Below, in pieces: positions 9,145 through 18,134 of a stretch of DNA of 64,000 nucleotides. This DNA comes from Flavilitoribacter nigricans DSM 23189 = NBRC 102662. GTDB taxonomy: Bacteria; Bacteroidota; Bacteroidia; Chitinophagales; Saprospiraceae. Below the pieces are notes generated by a model, which did not search any database, was not told the DNA's origin, and worked only from the letters and a program-made list of their open reading frames with translations. The position numbers were made by a program, and so were the translations under genes. Numbering within the stretch: the stretch's first letter is position 1; the number at the start of each line of letters is the position of its first letter. Location: contig NZ_PDUD01000039.1 of assembly GCF_002646595.1 (NCBI RefSeq), positions 1-64,000 on the forward strand, read 5' to 3'.

Positions 9145-9182
9145 AGTACATGTGGTTTTGTTCGGTGGAAATTCGGCGGTAA

Positions 9183-9581
9183 TCAATTCCGGCGAGCGGT
9201 CATAAGTGCGTATCCGTTGTGCTCCGCAAAGAGATAGAGAATAGCGAAATACAGCCCGTAAAATAACTGAGTAGCTACTGCCGACCAGTTTTCCTGCAGG
9301 CTGGAGCCGAAGATCAGTATACAGATCAAAAATACGCCCGCCACAGCGGACTGTCGCATGGCAATCCCGAGCAATAGCATGATCCCCAGGATCAGTTCTA
9401 TGATGGGCAGAATGTAGGCAAAGGCCAATACAAAACCTTCGGGAAGCAGGGTACCCTGAAAGGAATCGGCCATACCCTGGGCAAAAGTCGCCAGTTTGGG
9501 AATGCGAACGAGGCCATGACCGAAAAAGCTAAAACCCATCGGCAGCCGCGCCAGTGCGTAGGCGCTTGTTTTGTGGTCCAT
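9183..9581 (-). CDS. DoxX-family membrane protein
   Basis: The 132-residue protein has four hydrophobic segments and the DoxX N-terminal signature: LARLPMGFSFFGHGLVRIPKL, then GMADSFQGTLLPEGFVLAFAYILPIIELILGI. DoxX-like proteins are quinone-related or redox membrane proteins. It is the first gene of a leftward pair with the MBL hydrolase. The upstream region (9582-9875) is shared with the divergent esterase gene. Confidence 0.8.
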   Translation of the reverse strand: MDHKTSAYALARLPMGFSFFGHGLVRIPKLATFAQGMADSFQGTLLPEGFVLAFAYILPIIELILGIMLLLGIAMRQSAVAGVFLICILIFGSSLQENWSAVATQLFYGLYFAILYLFAEHNGYALMTARRN

Positions 9582-9875
9582 AGTTGGTGTTGTTAGTTTT
9601 CATCCCAACAAATCTCCAGGCGGTGGGTTCTATACGCTGATCAACATTCCGGCAAGTAACGGACTTTTGGGGCCGAACGGCATTCGGTACAACCTGAAAG
9701 ACTACATTTAGGGACCAGGGTCTGGGGTTTTATCCTCCGGGAACTTTTTCGATCCGGATAAATCCGTACCTTTTATTTTAGAAAAAATTCCTATTCCCAA
9801 AAGGCAATTGTCATCGGTAAACATCCGGTGTGGCAACCGTAAAAAACAAGCGCTTTCGAGCGCCCTAAAAATTAA

Positions 9876-10913
9876 ATGATCATGAAAAGAACCGTACTAT
9901 TTTGCGTGTACTTACTGGCGGTCTCCATATCCTGTGCCCAGGCTCCCCAGGGAACGAAAGAACGGATCAAGGTCTACAGTCAGGCCATCGAAGGAAACCT
10001 TGTGCAGGACCCGGCCGAGCGGGATGTCACCGTGTACCTGCCTCCCTCCTACCAGTCGGAGCCCGAACGCCGCTACCCTGTCCTTTACATGCTGCACGGA
10101 TTTACGGATTCCGATAGTCAGTGGTTCGGCTGGGAAGACCACTGGATCAACCTGCACGAAGTACTCGACGCCGCGCTGGCGGAGGAAAAGACCCGGGAAA
10201 TGATCGTGGTGATGCCCAACGCCTATAACCGCTTTCGGGGAAGTATGTATTCGAGTTCCCCCACCATCGGGGATTGGGAGACCTTTGTGGCCAAAGAACT
10301 GGTAAATTATATCGATGAGCATTACCGCACCCTGCCGAATACCGCTTCCCGCGGACTGGCCGGGCACTCCATGGGGGGCTACGGCACCATCCGGCTCGGC
10401 ATGAAATACCCCGAGGTATGGTCGGCGATATACCTGCTGAGTCCCTGCTGTATGGAAGGCGCGACGCCGAATACCAATACCGAATTTATGCAAAGCGTAG
10501 AAGCAGTTACCGCCGTCGATCAATTGGAAAGTGTCGGTTTCGGCGTGATTGCCACGCTGGCATCGGCAGCAGCCTGGGCACCCAATCCGGGCAAACCTCC
10601 TTTTTATCTGGATCTGCCCTTCGCCGAGGGTGAGGTGCGTCCGGAAATCGCTGCCAAATTCTCCGCCAACCGGACCTTGTACACCATCGATCAGTACATT
10701 CACAATCTGAAACGGCTCAAGGCGATCGGCATGGACGCCGGGCTGCAGGACCGGGGGATCAGCGGCGCCACCAAAAAGCTCCACGAGCTGCTGGAAGCTT
10801 ACGATATCCCCCACTTTTACGAAAGTTACGAAGGCGATCACCTCAATCGGATCGCCGAACGCATCCGGACCAAAACACTGCCTTTTTTCACGGAGCATCT
10901 GAAGTTTGAATAA
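9876..10913 (+). CDS. Exported esterase (PF00756-like alpha/beta hydrolase)
   Basis: The 345-residue lipoprotein candidate has the signal [16 protein letters not shown], with a Cys at residue 20. The alpha/beta hydrolase core follows: [26 protein letters not shown], and the nucleophile elbow [11 protein letters not shown] with Ser165. A C-terminal His occurs in YEGDHLNR. This matches the esterase D/feruloyl-acetyl esterase family that deacylates polysaccharide side chains or S-formylglutathione. Export favours polysaccharide or ester substrates here. ATG codons at 9876 and 9882 are equally good starts. It is divergent from the DoxX gene and convergent with the next esterase (30-bp gap). Confidence 0.85.
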   Translation: MIMKRTVLFCVYLLAVSISCAQAPQGTKERIKVYSQAIEGNLVQDPAERDVTVYLPPSYQSEPERRYPVLYMLHGFTDSDSQWFGWEDHWINLHEVLDAALAEEKTREMIVVMPNAYNRFRGSMYSSSPTIGDWETFVAKELVNYIDEHYRTLPNTASRGLAGHSMGGYGTIRLGMKYPEVWSAIYLLSPCCMEGATPNTNTEFMQSVEAVTAVDQLESVGFGVIATLASAAAWAPNPGKPPFYLDLPFAEGEVRPEIAAKFSANRTLYTIDQYIHNLKRLKAIGMDAGLQDRGISGATKKLHELLEAYDIPHFYESYEGDHLNRIAERIRTKTLPFFTEHLKFE

Positions 10914-10943
10914 GCTTGCAGCGACCAACGCTTAGACCGCAGA

Positions 10944-12530
10944 TCACTGCCGCAGCAGATCGCGGATCGCCTGCCGAGCCAGTCGTTCCATGATCCGGTA
11001 TCCTTTCAGGGTCGGATGGACGCCGTCTGCCGCCAGTTCGGGGTCCATTCCGTTCTCTTTATTTTTGGTAGCGGTGTGGTAATCGACATAAGGGATATCG
11101 TGCTCTGCGGCAAAAGCTTTGATGCGCCGATTCAGATCGACGATCATTTCGGAGCGATCGCCCAGTTCCCGCCGCCATTCGAACCTGGTAGCGGGCAGTA
11201 CCGACGCCAGCAGCACTTTGATCCCGTTCGCCCGGGCAATTTCTACCATGGACCGGATATTGCCCATGGTAAAATCCGGATCGTAGGGGCCCGTATTTTC
11301 GGCTACATCATTGGTACCGATATGAAGGAGCACCGCTTCCGGTTGCAGCGCTACCACATCCTGCTGGAAACGCAATAAAAGCTGAGCGGAGGTTTGGCCA
11401 CCAATACCGCGACCGACGTAATTATTATCCTGAAAAAAGGCAGAATCCGCACGCACCCAGCCTTCGGTAATCGAATTGCCGAGAAAAACGACCCGTTGTT
11501 CACCTTCGGCCGGAGGTGGTAAAGCCCGATTATCCGCCTGGTAACGTTCCAGGTTGCCGAAATCGCGACGAAAGCGTTCTCCTTCCTGCAACTGCCCCAT
11601 TTCGACCGCTTCTTCGCCGTAGAGTTTTTCGTATTTGCTGGGATAGAGCTTTTTGTTGTAGCCGTGTAACTTCAGCCAGTCCCAAAACCGGTCCGGCCAT
11701 TTGTCGGTAGGCAGGTTCTGCCGGCGCATGCCGAAACCGTGTCCGCCTTTTTCGAAGAGGTGCAGTTCGGCCGGATGTCCGGCGTCGAACCATTTTTCGT
11801 AAATGTTCAGGCTGTAGGGTACCATTCCCAATTGGTCATCGCTGGCGGCCGCCACGAAGATGGGCGTTTTTTCCGGGGGTAACTGGTCACTAATGATCGC
11901 CGGTTCGTAGGCGTAAAAAGGCGCTATGAAATTGGGCCGGTTACTATCGGTAGCATTATACATCACGGACATGGCGAGCGTACCTCCGGCCGAAAAGCCC
12001 ATAAAGCCGATCTTGGCGGGGTCTACTTCGAGCGCTTCGGCATGATCGCGCACGTATTGAACGGCCGCCAGACCATCCGCCATAGCCAGCGGAATGATGG
12101 GCGCATTTTCGGCATCCAGCTTTGCAAAATCGCCCATTTTGCCCATCAGTTCCCGTACGGGATCATCGGTGTAGCTGCGCGCCACCCGGTATTTCAGCAC
12201 GAAAGCGGCGATCCCTTTACTGTTCAGCCATTTGGCGACGTCTTTCCCCTCACTGTTGATACTCAGGGTATGGAAAGCCCCACCGGGAGCTACGATCACC
12301 GCCGTACCGGTAGCCAGATAATAGGGCGGCAGATAAGCCGTCAGCGTGGGTTGCACCACATTGTACACGACCTCGGTGTTGAAGGCATTTTTGGTACTGA
12401 TCTGCTCACTCCAGTCCCAGTTTTCCGAACCGGGCGGTATGCCGTCGTAAAGCGGAATGACTTCCTGGGAGAAAATGGCCGGTAGGCAAAGCAGGAACGT
12501 GGAGAAAAGGAGCAGAGACCGTTTTTTCAT
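10944..12530 (-). CDS. Two-domain exported esterase: alpha/beta hydrolase fused to SGNH/GDSL hydrolase
   Basis: The 528-residue product starts with a signal peptide (MKKRSLLLFSTFLLCLPAIFSQ). The first domain (about 25-285) is a xylan-esterase-like alpha/beta hydrolase with VIVAPGGAFHTLS and the nucleophile GFSAGGTLA. The second (about 330-528) is an SGNH hydrolase with block I VVFLGNSITEGW, block III HIGTNDVAENTG and block V DGVHPTLKGY. Both catalytic sets look intact. Such fusions are typical of deacetylation of plant or algal polysaccharides. The frame is open to 12611, but the ATG at 12530 precedes the signal. Substrate inference only. Confidence 0.87.
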   Translation of the reverse strand: MKKRSLLLFSTFLLCLPAIFSQEVIPLYDGIPPGSENWDWSEQISTKNAFNTEVVYNVVQPTLTAYLPPYYLATGTAVIVAPGGAFHTLSINSEGKDVAKWLNSKGIAAFVLKYRVARSYTDDPVRELMGKMGDFAKLDAENAPIIPLAMADGLAAVQYVRDHAEALEVDPAKIGFMGFSAGGTLAMSVMYNATDSNRPNFIAPFYAYEPAIISDQLPPEKTPIFVAAASDDQLGMVPYSLNIYEKWFDAGHPAELHLFEKGGHGFGMRRQNLPTDKWPDRFWDWLKLHGYNKKLYPSKYEKLYGEEAVEMGQLQEGERFRRDFGNLERYQADNRALPPPAEGEQRVVFLGNSITEGWVRADSAFFQDNNYVGRGIGGQTSAQLLLRFQQDVVALQPEAVLLHIGTNDVAENTGPYDPDFTMGNIRSMVEIARANGIKVLLASVLPATRFEWRRELGDRSEMIVDLNRRIKAFAAEHDIPYVDYHTATKNKENGMDPELAADGVHPTLKGYRIMERLARQAIRDLLRQ

Positions 12531-12712
12531 GTTGCGTTGGTTGTCGTTTTTTGCTGGTTTACCGCAGTCTATTACTCTGGCTGCGGAACAATTGTCTGCT
12601 TTACTGAGCAAAGCAGTTTGATTCCTGACGTGTCAACCACGGTCAGGATCAAACCACTTTGCATCAGATCAACTTGCTTGGTTAAAATACAATTTGTATC
12701 AATCTTTTAAGA

Positions 12713-14392
12713 TCAGGGCAGCATCTCCCGGGCTTCCCGGTCCGGATCATTATGCAGTTCGCACTGATCGTCCAGAACCATCACCTCGCCCTTAGCCGCC
12801 GTAAATGCCGGCCATTGGGGCAGGCTCTTCACGTTGGGATCTCCGGTCTTCATGAACTGGAGTAAGGCATCCGACATCTTTTCCGACAGCATACGGGGGC
12901 GTTTTCCTCCTCCGGTATGGGTCAGCATCAGATCGGTATTGTAAAACCAGAAACAGATATCCAGACAGTGGAAAGCCCGCATCCGGTTGTTGAACAGCGG
13001 CGGCTCCCAGCCGAACCAGGCTACGTATACCGGCGCTTTCTGCACCGATTTGGCCGTCGCGGTCTGCACCACGCCCTTGCGGTTACTGGCTACCAGACAC
13101 ATGATCTCGATGGGTTTGGCTCCGGGGAATGCCTTGGCGTAAGCATCGTAGACTTCCGGCGCTTTGTCGCCCAGTCCGCCGCGGAATCCGGCGCGTTCCC
13201 GAAGTACTTCCTTGGCTTTACCGGCTGTGATCTTTTCCAATTCCGGATCTGTCCGCGACATCCCCCATTCGTGGAAGGTGCTGCAGATGAGCATCGGTAC
13301 ATTCGAAGAAACACCGTCGGGATCAGAGAAATAAGTGCCTTTCGGAATATTGATGCCGTCGGCCACCGGAGCGAAACCGCCGCGTCGTCCGCCGCCGGGG
13401 TTCTCCTCCCGGTAACGAGCACTGGCTTTGTTGGCCAGCAGCAAATAATCCTTCCACGGCATTTCCTGGAGTTGGTCGATCTCTCCCGGTTTCAGGCCGG
13501 CTTCCTCCAGAATGTATTCGCCCAGTTTTTGGGAAGTCTCCTGATCCGTAGCACTGGTAGAAGAGCCGCTCAGCGGCACCGCTTTGTGGAAAAGGCCGGA
13601 CGCTTTGGGCATCGCCGCCAGGGTGCAAACCTTCGCACCACCACCGGATTGCCCCATAATGGTCACATTAGCGGGATCCCCACCGAAATTGGCGATATTC
13701 TCTTTGACCCATTCCAGAGCCGCTACCATATCGAGCGCGCCGACGTTTCCGGAATGCTGGTATTTCTTTCCGCCGACTCCGGAGAGATCCGAAAATCCGA
13801 TCGGTCCCAGTCGGTGGTTAATGGATACAAAAACGATATCTCCTTTCCGACTCAGGTTCTCGCCTTTGTAACCTTCCTGTTCGATCCCGTTCCCGTTGGT
13901 GTATCCGCCACCGTGCAGCCAGACCATGACCGGGCGCTTCTTTTTATCGTCGATGGACGGCGTCCATACGTTCAGTTTGAGGCAGTCTTCACTTACGTCG
14001 TCGTAATTCCAGTGATCGGCAAAGGAGGCCCAGACGTTCCCGTAGCGATTGTCCATGATCTGCGGGGCCGTATTCCCCCACCAGACCGCCGGCCGCACAT
14101 CGTCCCAGGATTCGGGCTTCTCGGGAGGCATAAAGCGGTTTTTCCCACTGGTATCCGCCCCGTAGGGAATGCCGCGAAACTGGTAGATCCCGCGCAGTAT
14201 CAGGCCCTGGACTTTACCGTAAACCGTTTGGGCAATGGCGATATCATCACCGACGAAGAGGATCTGTTCGTCGCCGTTGACGTCCTGATCCTCCGGTTTC
14301 GAATAGGCCGCCAGGGATACCCCGGAAGTAAGGCCGACGCCGGCCGCACCGGCACCCATGGTCTGCAGGAAATTTCTTCTGTTGGTTTTCAT
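12713..14392 (-). CDS. Tat-exported carboxylesterase type B
   Basis: The 559-residue protein opens with a twin-arginine signal (TNRRNFLQTMGAGAAGVGL). It shows the carboxylesterase B landmarks: FRGIPYG, SEDCLKLNVWTP, the oxyanion HGGGYTNG (160-167) and the nucleophile GQSGGGAK with Ser249. Late His and Asp are plausible in the AFHCLDICF region. It hydrolyses carboxylic esters; physiological substrate unknown. It lies directly beside two other exported esterases in a block of related activity, but 180 bp separates it from the next, so co-transcription is uncertain. Confidence 0.87.
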   Translation of the reverse strand: MKTNRRNFLQTMGAGAAGVGLTSGVSLAAYSKPEDQDVNGDEQILFVGDDIAIAQTVYGKVQGLILRGIYQFRGIPYGADTSGKNRFMPPEKPESWDDVRPAVWWGNTAPQIMDNRYGNVWASFADHWNYDDVSEDCLKLNVWTPSIDDKKKRPVMVWLHGGGYTNGNGIEQEGYKGENLSRKGDIVFVSINHRLGPIGFSDLSGVGGKKYQHSGNVGALDMVAALEWVKENIANFGGDPANVTIMGQSGGGAKVCTLAAMPKASGLFHKAVPLSGSSTSATDQETSQKLGEYILEEAGLKPGEIDQLQEMPWKDYLLLANKASARYREENPGGGRRGGFAPVADGINIPKGTYFSDPDGVSSNVPMLICSTFHEWGMSRTDPELEKITAGKAKEVLRERAGFRGGLGDKAPEVYDAYAKAFPGAKPIEIMCLVASNRKGVVQTATAKSVQKAPVYVAWFGWEPPLFNNRMRAFHCLDICFWFYNTDLMLTHTGGGKRPRMLSEKMSDALLQFMKTGDPNVKSLPQWPAFTAAKGEVMVLDDQCELHNDPDREAREMLP

Positions 14393-14798
14393 AATTTTGA
14401 TATTAAAGGTTGTATGGTCTTGCCCGTACCAGAGGAGAAATAATTGTCCAAATGCTCCCGTGGGCGATAGGTCCGATCCGGATAATTGGTTATTGGCTGG
14501 AATTGCGACAGGACGCGCGACGGGTCGATCTTCCCGGTTCTGTCTGTTGGTTTGCTGCTAGGTATGATGAACACCGTGCCGGCAGTTTTACCGAAAGGCG
14601 TGCTCGCTGGTCCAGATAGTTACCGTTTTCAACAAAAAGCAGTTTCAATATGGAGAATCAACGTTTCCCCTTTATTTTATTCTGCAAATATAAAGGTGTG
14701 AAATTAATTATTCCGAATGAGCACAGCGGATACATTCTGATCAAATAAATACACAAATCATACATTGCTGATTACCACCGGGCCGACAGGATGACGTT
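14393..14798. other. Intergenic region with a possible leftward promoter
   Basis: There is no gene in this 406-bp spacer. A leftward TAnnTTTG match (TATATTTG) occurs at 14692-14685, about 290 bp before the carboxylesterase start. I could not find a convincing TTG at the expected distance, so the assignment is weak. Confidence 0.35.
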
Positions 14799-15356
14799 TC
14801 AGATCGGATCGTCCGGTAGCATTTCCGCTTCTCCAAAAGGATGATTGTAGTTTCTTAATTGTTGCGTCCCTCCTTCGTATTCCGCCTGAATGATCAGGTC
14901 CCGCCAGTCCATACGAGCCAGATCGATATTCTTCCGAAGTTGCTGCAGATTCCCATGCGTTCCGTGCAGCAGACATCTGACCAAACGAAAGCTCTCTGCT
15001 CCGTCCCAATACAGGCTATAGGCAGAGATCAGTTTCAGCGCTTCCCGCACCTTTTCCCGATCAACGAATTCCTGCCGGATCTTTTGGATGATATCCGGTG
15101 GGTACATGAAGGGTTCCGAAATACGCCAGGCCAGTTCGATACTTTCGGCGCTTTCCTCCAGATTTGCTGCGGCTCGTTGGAGGCTATCGGCGAGCTGGGT
15201 CCGGCCGCGGCTCCGGTCTTGCTGCCCGTCCTGCTCTATCTTTTGTGACAGCAGCCTGAGGAACTCTGCCAAAGTATCATATCGGAGATCGCCGATCTCT
15301 TTGGCCAGTTGCTCAAAATTTCTTTCGTAATTTTTGATCCAGGATCTGTGTTTCAT
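14799..15356 (-). CDS. Hypothetical helical protein
   Basis: From the ATG at 15356 the product is 185 residues, mainly charged helices (NYERNFEQLAKEIGDLRYDT, LADSLQRAAANLEESAESIE). It has a more structured middle with SAYSLYWDGAESFRLVRCLL and no signal or membrane segment. I do not recognise it. The frame continues to 15539, but that extension simply reads through the GGTTGACGG micro-repeat tract (STVNHPSTVHHQT), so I exclude it. It is the last gene of a leftward series containing immunity-like genes. A similar role is possible but unsupported. Confidence 0.6.
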   Translation of the reverse strand: MKHRSWIKNYERNFEQLAKEIGDLRYDTLAEFLRLLSQKIEQDGQQDRSRGRTQLADSLQRAAANLEESAESIELAWRISEPFMYPPDIIQKIRQEFVDREKVREALKLISAYSLYWDGAESFRLVRCLLHGTHGNLQQLRKNIDLARMDWRDLIIQAEYEGGTQQLRNYNHPFGEAEMLPDDPI

Positions 15357-15360
15357 GAAT

Positions 15361-15432
15361 TTGGATGGTTTGATTGTTTGATGGTGGACGGTTGACGGAT
15401 GGTTGACGGTTGACGGATGGTGGTCGGTAGAC
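15361..15432. repeat. GGTTGACGGATGG micro-repeat tract
   Basis: Short tandem words GGTGGACGG, GGTTGACGG and GATGGT fill the gap between two leftward genes. The same words build the much longer inverted repeat at 59035-59158, so they belong to one dispersed family. Confidence 0.7.
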
Positions 15433-15442
15433 GTTTTTGTGA

Positions 15443-15790
15443 TCAACCCTTTTTTAACTCCACCTTGCGGCCATCTGTATCCTGTAGGACGGCCAGTCTC
15501 CCCCACTCCGTCTCTTTTATTCCGGTCACCATTTTCCAATCGGAACCATCGACATTAGCCAGGGTTCCGTCCAGATCTTCCACGGTGAACCCAAGCCGCA
15601 GCGAGGCGTCCGCTTTTACCATAGAGCGGGCCAGCGGATAGATCTCAAAGACAAAGTCGTCTTTCTCAGCCGCAAAATGGAGGGGGCCGTTGCCATGACG
15701 ATGGTACTCGAACTGAAACCCCAGCAATTCATACTGCATTTTCAGTTTTTCGGGAATTTCGGTGCGGATGACGAGTAAATTCAATTTCAT
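15443..15790 (-). CDS. VOC (glyoxalase/bleomycin-resistance-like) protein
   Basis: The 115-residue single VOC module has beta-alpha-beta-beta-beta halves: LLVIRTEIPEKLKMQYELLGFQFEYHRHGNGPLHFA and LRLGFTVEDLDGTLANV, ending AVLQDTDGRKVEL. The family includes dioxygenases, lyases and drug-binding proteins; activity here is unknown. The ATG overlaps the stop of the upstream colicin-immunity-like gene by 4 bp (ATGA), so the two are translationally coupled. Confidence 0.82.
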   Translation of the reverse strand: MKLNLLVIRTEIPEKLKMQYELLGFQFEYHRHGNGPLHFAAEKDDFVFEIYPLARSMVKADASLRLGFTVEDLDGTLANVDGSDWKMVTGIKETEWGRLAVLQDTDGRKVELKKG

Positions 15791-15993
15791 ATCCCGAGTT
15801 TTGGAGGCTCGTAATTTAACGCCCTATCAACGATTGCTTCGGCGCTTAGATCTTCGTAATAGATGAGGTCCGCAACAGCCGGATAGGGCACATTTTGCTG
15901 TAGCTGCTCAAGCAGGAGATCAACCTCCTCATCCGTCTTATCTCCGCCGTCCATGATCAGACGGACCAGACCGATTAATGCTGCTCTCTCCAT
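15787..15993 (-). CDS. Colicin/pyocin-type immunity protein homologue
   Basis: The 68-residue, acidic four-helix-size protein has the characteristic PYPAVADLIYYEDLSAEAIV segment. This is very close to the P-x-x-x-D-LIYYP-x-x-x-SPE-IV core of E-type colicin DNase immunity proteins (Im2/Im7/Im9 family). Family members bind and block HNH nuclease toxins in the cytoplasm. At 68 residues it is shorter than the usual 85-90, lacking part of helix I. No nuclease toxin gene lies nearby, so it would be an orphan immunity gene. It is coupled to the downstream VOC gene by ATGA overlap. Confidence 0.75.
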   Translation of the reverse strand: MERAALIGLVRLIMDGGDKTDEEVDLLLEQLQQNVPYPAVADLIYYEDLSAEAIVDRALNYEPPKLGI

Positions 15994-16007
15994 CGGTGAA
16001 TTTATTT

Positions 16008-16952
16008 TTAGGGATCATCGTTTATGTTTTGCTTCATACCGGTTCGGAATGCACTTGTCTCAACATCCTCGACGGCATCCACCCACGCCGCCGGAACGTT
16101 TGCCTCCGCTGATGACATAATGGTGATGCCGCCAACTATCGCACCAATAGTGTCCCGGTCGCCCAGCGCCGCAACGGCCCGCCAAAGCGCCGCCGCAAAA
16201 TCGTTCAGATGATGCGCCGCACACCATATCGCAAAGGGAACCGTATCCGGAGCCGTGATCTGGCTGCCGTTTCCCAGAATTGTTTTTACTGTTTCGATAT
16301 GATAATCGGGAGGAATGGCCATTGATTTCCTGATCTTCGCCCGCGTATCGGAATCCGGCAGCATGCCGGCCACCGTTTCGATGAAGGCTTCCGGAGTAAT
16401 CGACCTTCCATTCATTTTAATTTGAGTGGCTAAGGCAGTTGCGACGGCCACAGCAATGGCCCCGCTGATGCCTTCGACGTGGGTATGAGTGACTTCCGCG
16501 GACCGGATGGCCAGGGTGCGGACCCGCTCGAGATCATCGAAGTGAAAAGCGCCGATGGGACTAACCCGCATCGAAGCTCCGTTGCCCATAGACCCCATGC
16601 CCGAAAATACGTTCTGGGCGATAGCCCGCCAGTCGCCTCCGGCACCGATCTCCCGCAAGATCCTTCTGGCCGTAGCCCCGTAGCCGCGATTGACATCCTT
16701 ATCGTGATTGATGGCAAACTGCCGGGCCAACTGGTCCTGATCGATCTCCCCGCATGCTTCGAGTTGTTCAAATACAGCAATGGCCATGACCGTATCATCC
16801 GTGAACTCCCACCGGGTGGGCGGTAGGCGCCGCTGCTGGATTTGGCTCAGTATTGCATCGGTTTCGCCAAAGAAGCTTTCTCCGAAAGCATCTCCAATGG
16901 AAACTCCTTTCAGCGATCTGGCGGCCAGTGCAGTCCTTTGCAGAAAGTTCAT
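16008..16952 (-). CDS. ADP-ribosylglycohydrolase (ARH/DraG family)
   Basis: The 314-residue protein carries the full series of family motifs: GVSIGDAFGESF, FTDDTVMAIA (metal Asp pair), GSMGNGASMRVSP, SAEVTHTHVEGISGA and ALGDRDTIGAIVGG. The usual GGDTDT is GDRDT here, keeping both metal-binding Asp but replacing the intervening Thr. The enzyme removes ADP-ribose from proteins or free conjugates using two Mg ions. It sits 14 bp upstream of the colicin-immunity homologue in the same direction, which is compatible with a protective role against ADP-ribosylating toxins (inference). A distant paralogue is at 60720-61628. Confidence 0.88.
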   Translation of the reverse strand: MNFLQRTALAARSLKGVSIGDAFGESFFGETDAILSQIQQRRLPPTRWEFTDDTVMAIAVFEQLEACGEIDQDQLARQFAINHDKDVNRGYGATARRILREIGAGGDWRAIAQNVFSGMGSMGNGASMRVSPIGAFHFDDLERVRTLAIRSAEVTHTHVEGISGAIAVAVATALATQIKMNGRSITPEAFIETVAGMLPDSDTRAKIRKSMAIPPDYHIETVKTILGNGSQITAPDTVPFAIWCAAHHLNDFAAALWRAVAALGDRDTIGAIVGGITIMSSAEANVPAAWVDAVEDVETSAFRTGMKQNINDDP

Positions 16953-17084
16953 ACGATTGATTTAAGGAGTGGTCCTGAAACCCCTATAACCGTTTGCGGC
17001 GGCAAAATAGTTCTGGCAGCCGTTTGAAATAAGCGGGTCATTGGTCCGCAGGCAATAAAGAGCCGGTTGTAGTACCAGCCGGCA

Positions 17085-18098
17085 TTAATCCAGCCTGCCC
17101 CGTAACCTTTTCACCTCCTCGGGTTTCGCCAATAGTTCGACCAGACGAGCCAGCATCTTTCGGAAGACGTCAGCATCGCTCGTCCAGAGTACACAGGTCT
17201 CGCTTTCGGAATCACCGCGAATTCCATTCACCAGGGCCGGCTCCGTTTCCTGCAGGTACAGGTAGAAAATTGCTTCCCAGTCGTCTCCATCAATTTCTGC
17301 ACCGGTATCCGGTGGGGCGAACTCCGCCTGATAGGAAATAAGATCCTTACCCTGGTATTCGATCGCTTCGACCGTGATCCGAATGGGTGCAAAGGTATCA
17401 TCTTCCCAGTATCCTTCCATTTCGAGGATGGATTCCAGGTCTGCGGGAAGTGCCCAGTTTTGTATAGCGCTCATCCTTACCATTTTTCCAACCAGATCCC
17501 TGAAGGTGACTACATCTCCGGTACTGAGTTCATAACGATCGGGATCGAAAATATTGATCGCATGCCAGAACCCTTTTTTCCTGCGGGTCTGGACGATCCG
17601 GTCGATCGGGTCCAGACCGGTCAGCGTTACTTCCTCCAGGACGGGCGCATAGTGGCGGGCCAGGTAGAGCCCGAATTTGGAGGAGGGCCTGAGCCTGGAC
17701 ACATCAACACCCTTTACCTGCAAATTCCGTTTTAAGGTCCGGAAAGTGCCGGCGCTCAGGCACTCCCGGCCCAGCAATTTAACGGGGCCGGGTATTTCGA
17801 GGGTGGCGTGCCGGGCGATCAGGCAACAGACGTCCCATAACTTTTTCCAGCGGGCGGGTTCGAGTACCGCTTTCCACTCCGTTGCCGGCAGATCGATCCG
17901 GAATTCCGCATTGAGGTAGGGATAGAGTTTTCGCCAGGGAAGCAGATCCATAGCCCACCGCCATTCCCGGACGCTCATATCGGCCCGGATGACTGCCGTG
18001 GGATCCGCTTCCGGGTCCAGCGGAGCGGCCAGTCGGTGTTGTATCCGAAAGATCGACAGGATTTCCGCGGCGGTATATTTCCTTCGTTTGTTCGGCAT
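17085..18098 (-). CDS. Hypothetical protein, 337 residues
   Basis: I do not recognise a family. The protein starts with a basic segment (MPNKRRKYTAAEILSIFRIQ) and is rich in Trp-containing helices (VREWRWAMDLLPWRKLYPYL, ATEWKAVLEPARWKKLWDV). A more beta-rich second half has FAPIRITVEAIEYQGKDLISY and an acidic stretch, and the tail is charged. There is no signal or membrane helix. It lies leftward between an exported beta-rich protein and the ADP-ribosylglycohydrolase, with about 130 bp to the latter. Function unknown. Confidence 0.65.
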   Translation of the reverse strand: MPNKRRKYTAAEILSIFRIQHRLAAPLDPEADPTAVIRADMSVREWRWAMDLLPWRKLYPYLNAEFRIDLPATEWKAVLEPARWKKLWDVCCLIARHATLEIPGPVKLLGRECLSAGTFRTLKRNLQVKGVDVSRLRPSSKFGLYLARHYAPVLEEVTLTGLDPIDRIVQTRRKKGFWHAINIFDPDRYELSTGDVVTFRDLVGKMVRMSAIQNWALPADLESILEMEGYWEDDTFAPIRITVEAIEYQGKDLISYQAEFAPPDTGAEIDGDDWEAIFYLYLQETEPALVNGIRGDSESETCVLWTSDADVFRKMLARLVELLAKPEEVKRLRGRLD

Positions 18099-18134
18099 AT
18101 CTCAGTCCGTTTGGTAGATCTGGTTTTCGATTGC

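Noticed and set aside
12917-14443. Plus-strand 508-codon frame over the carboxylesterase
   Set aside because: It is antisense to a gene with intact catalytic motifs and a Tat signal.
14799-15539. Full 246-codon reading of the gene at 14799
   Set aside because: The first 61 codons read through the GGTTGACGG micro-repeat and overlap the VOC gene's 3' end. The ATG at 15356 is the likely start.
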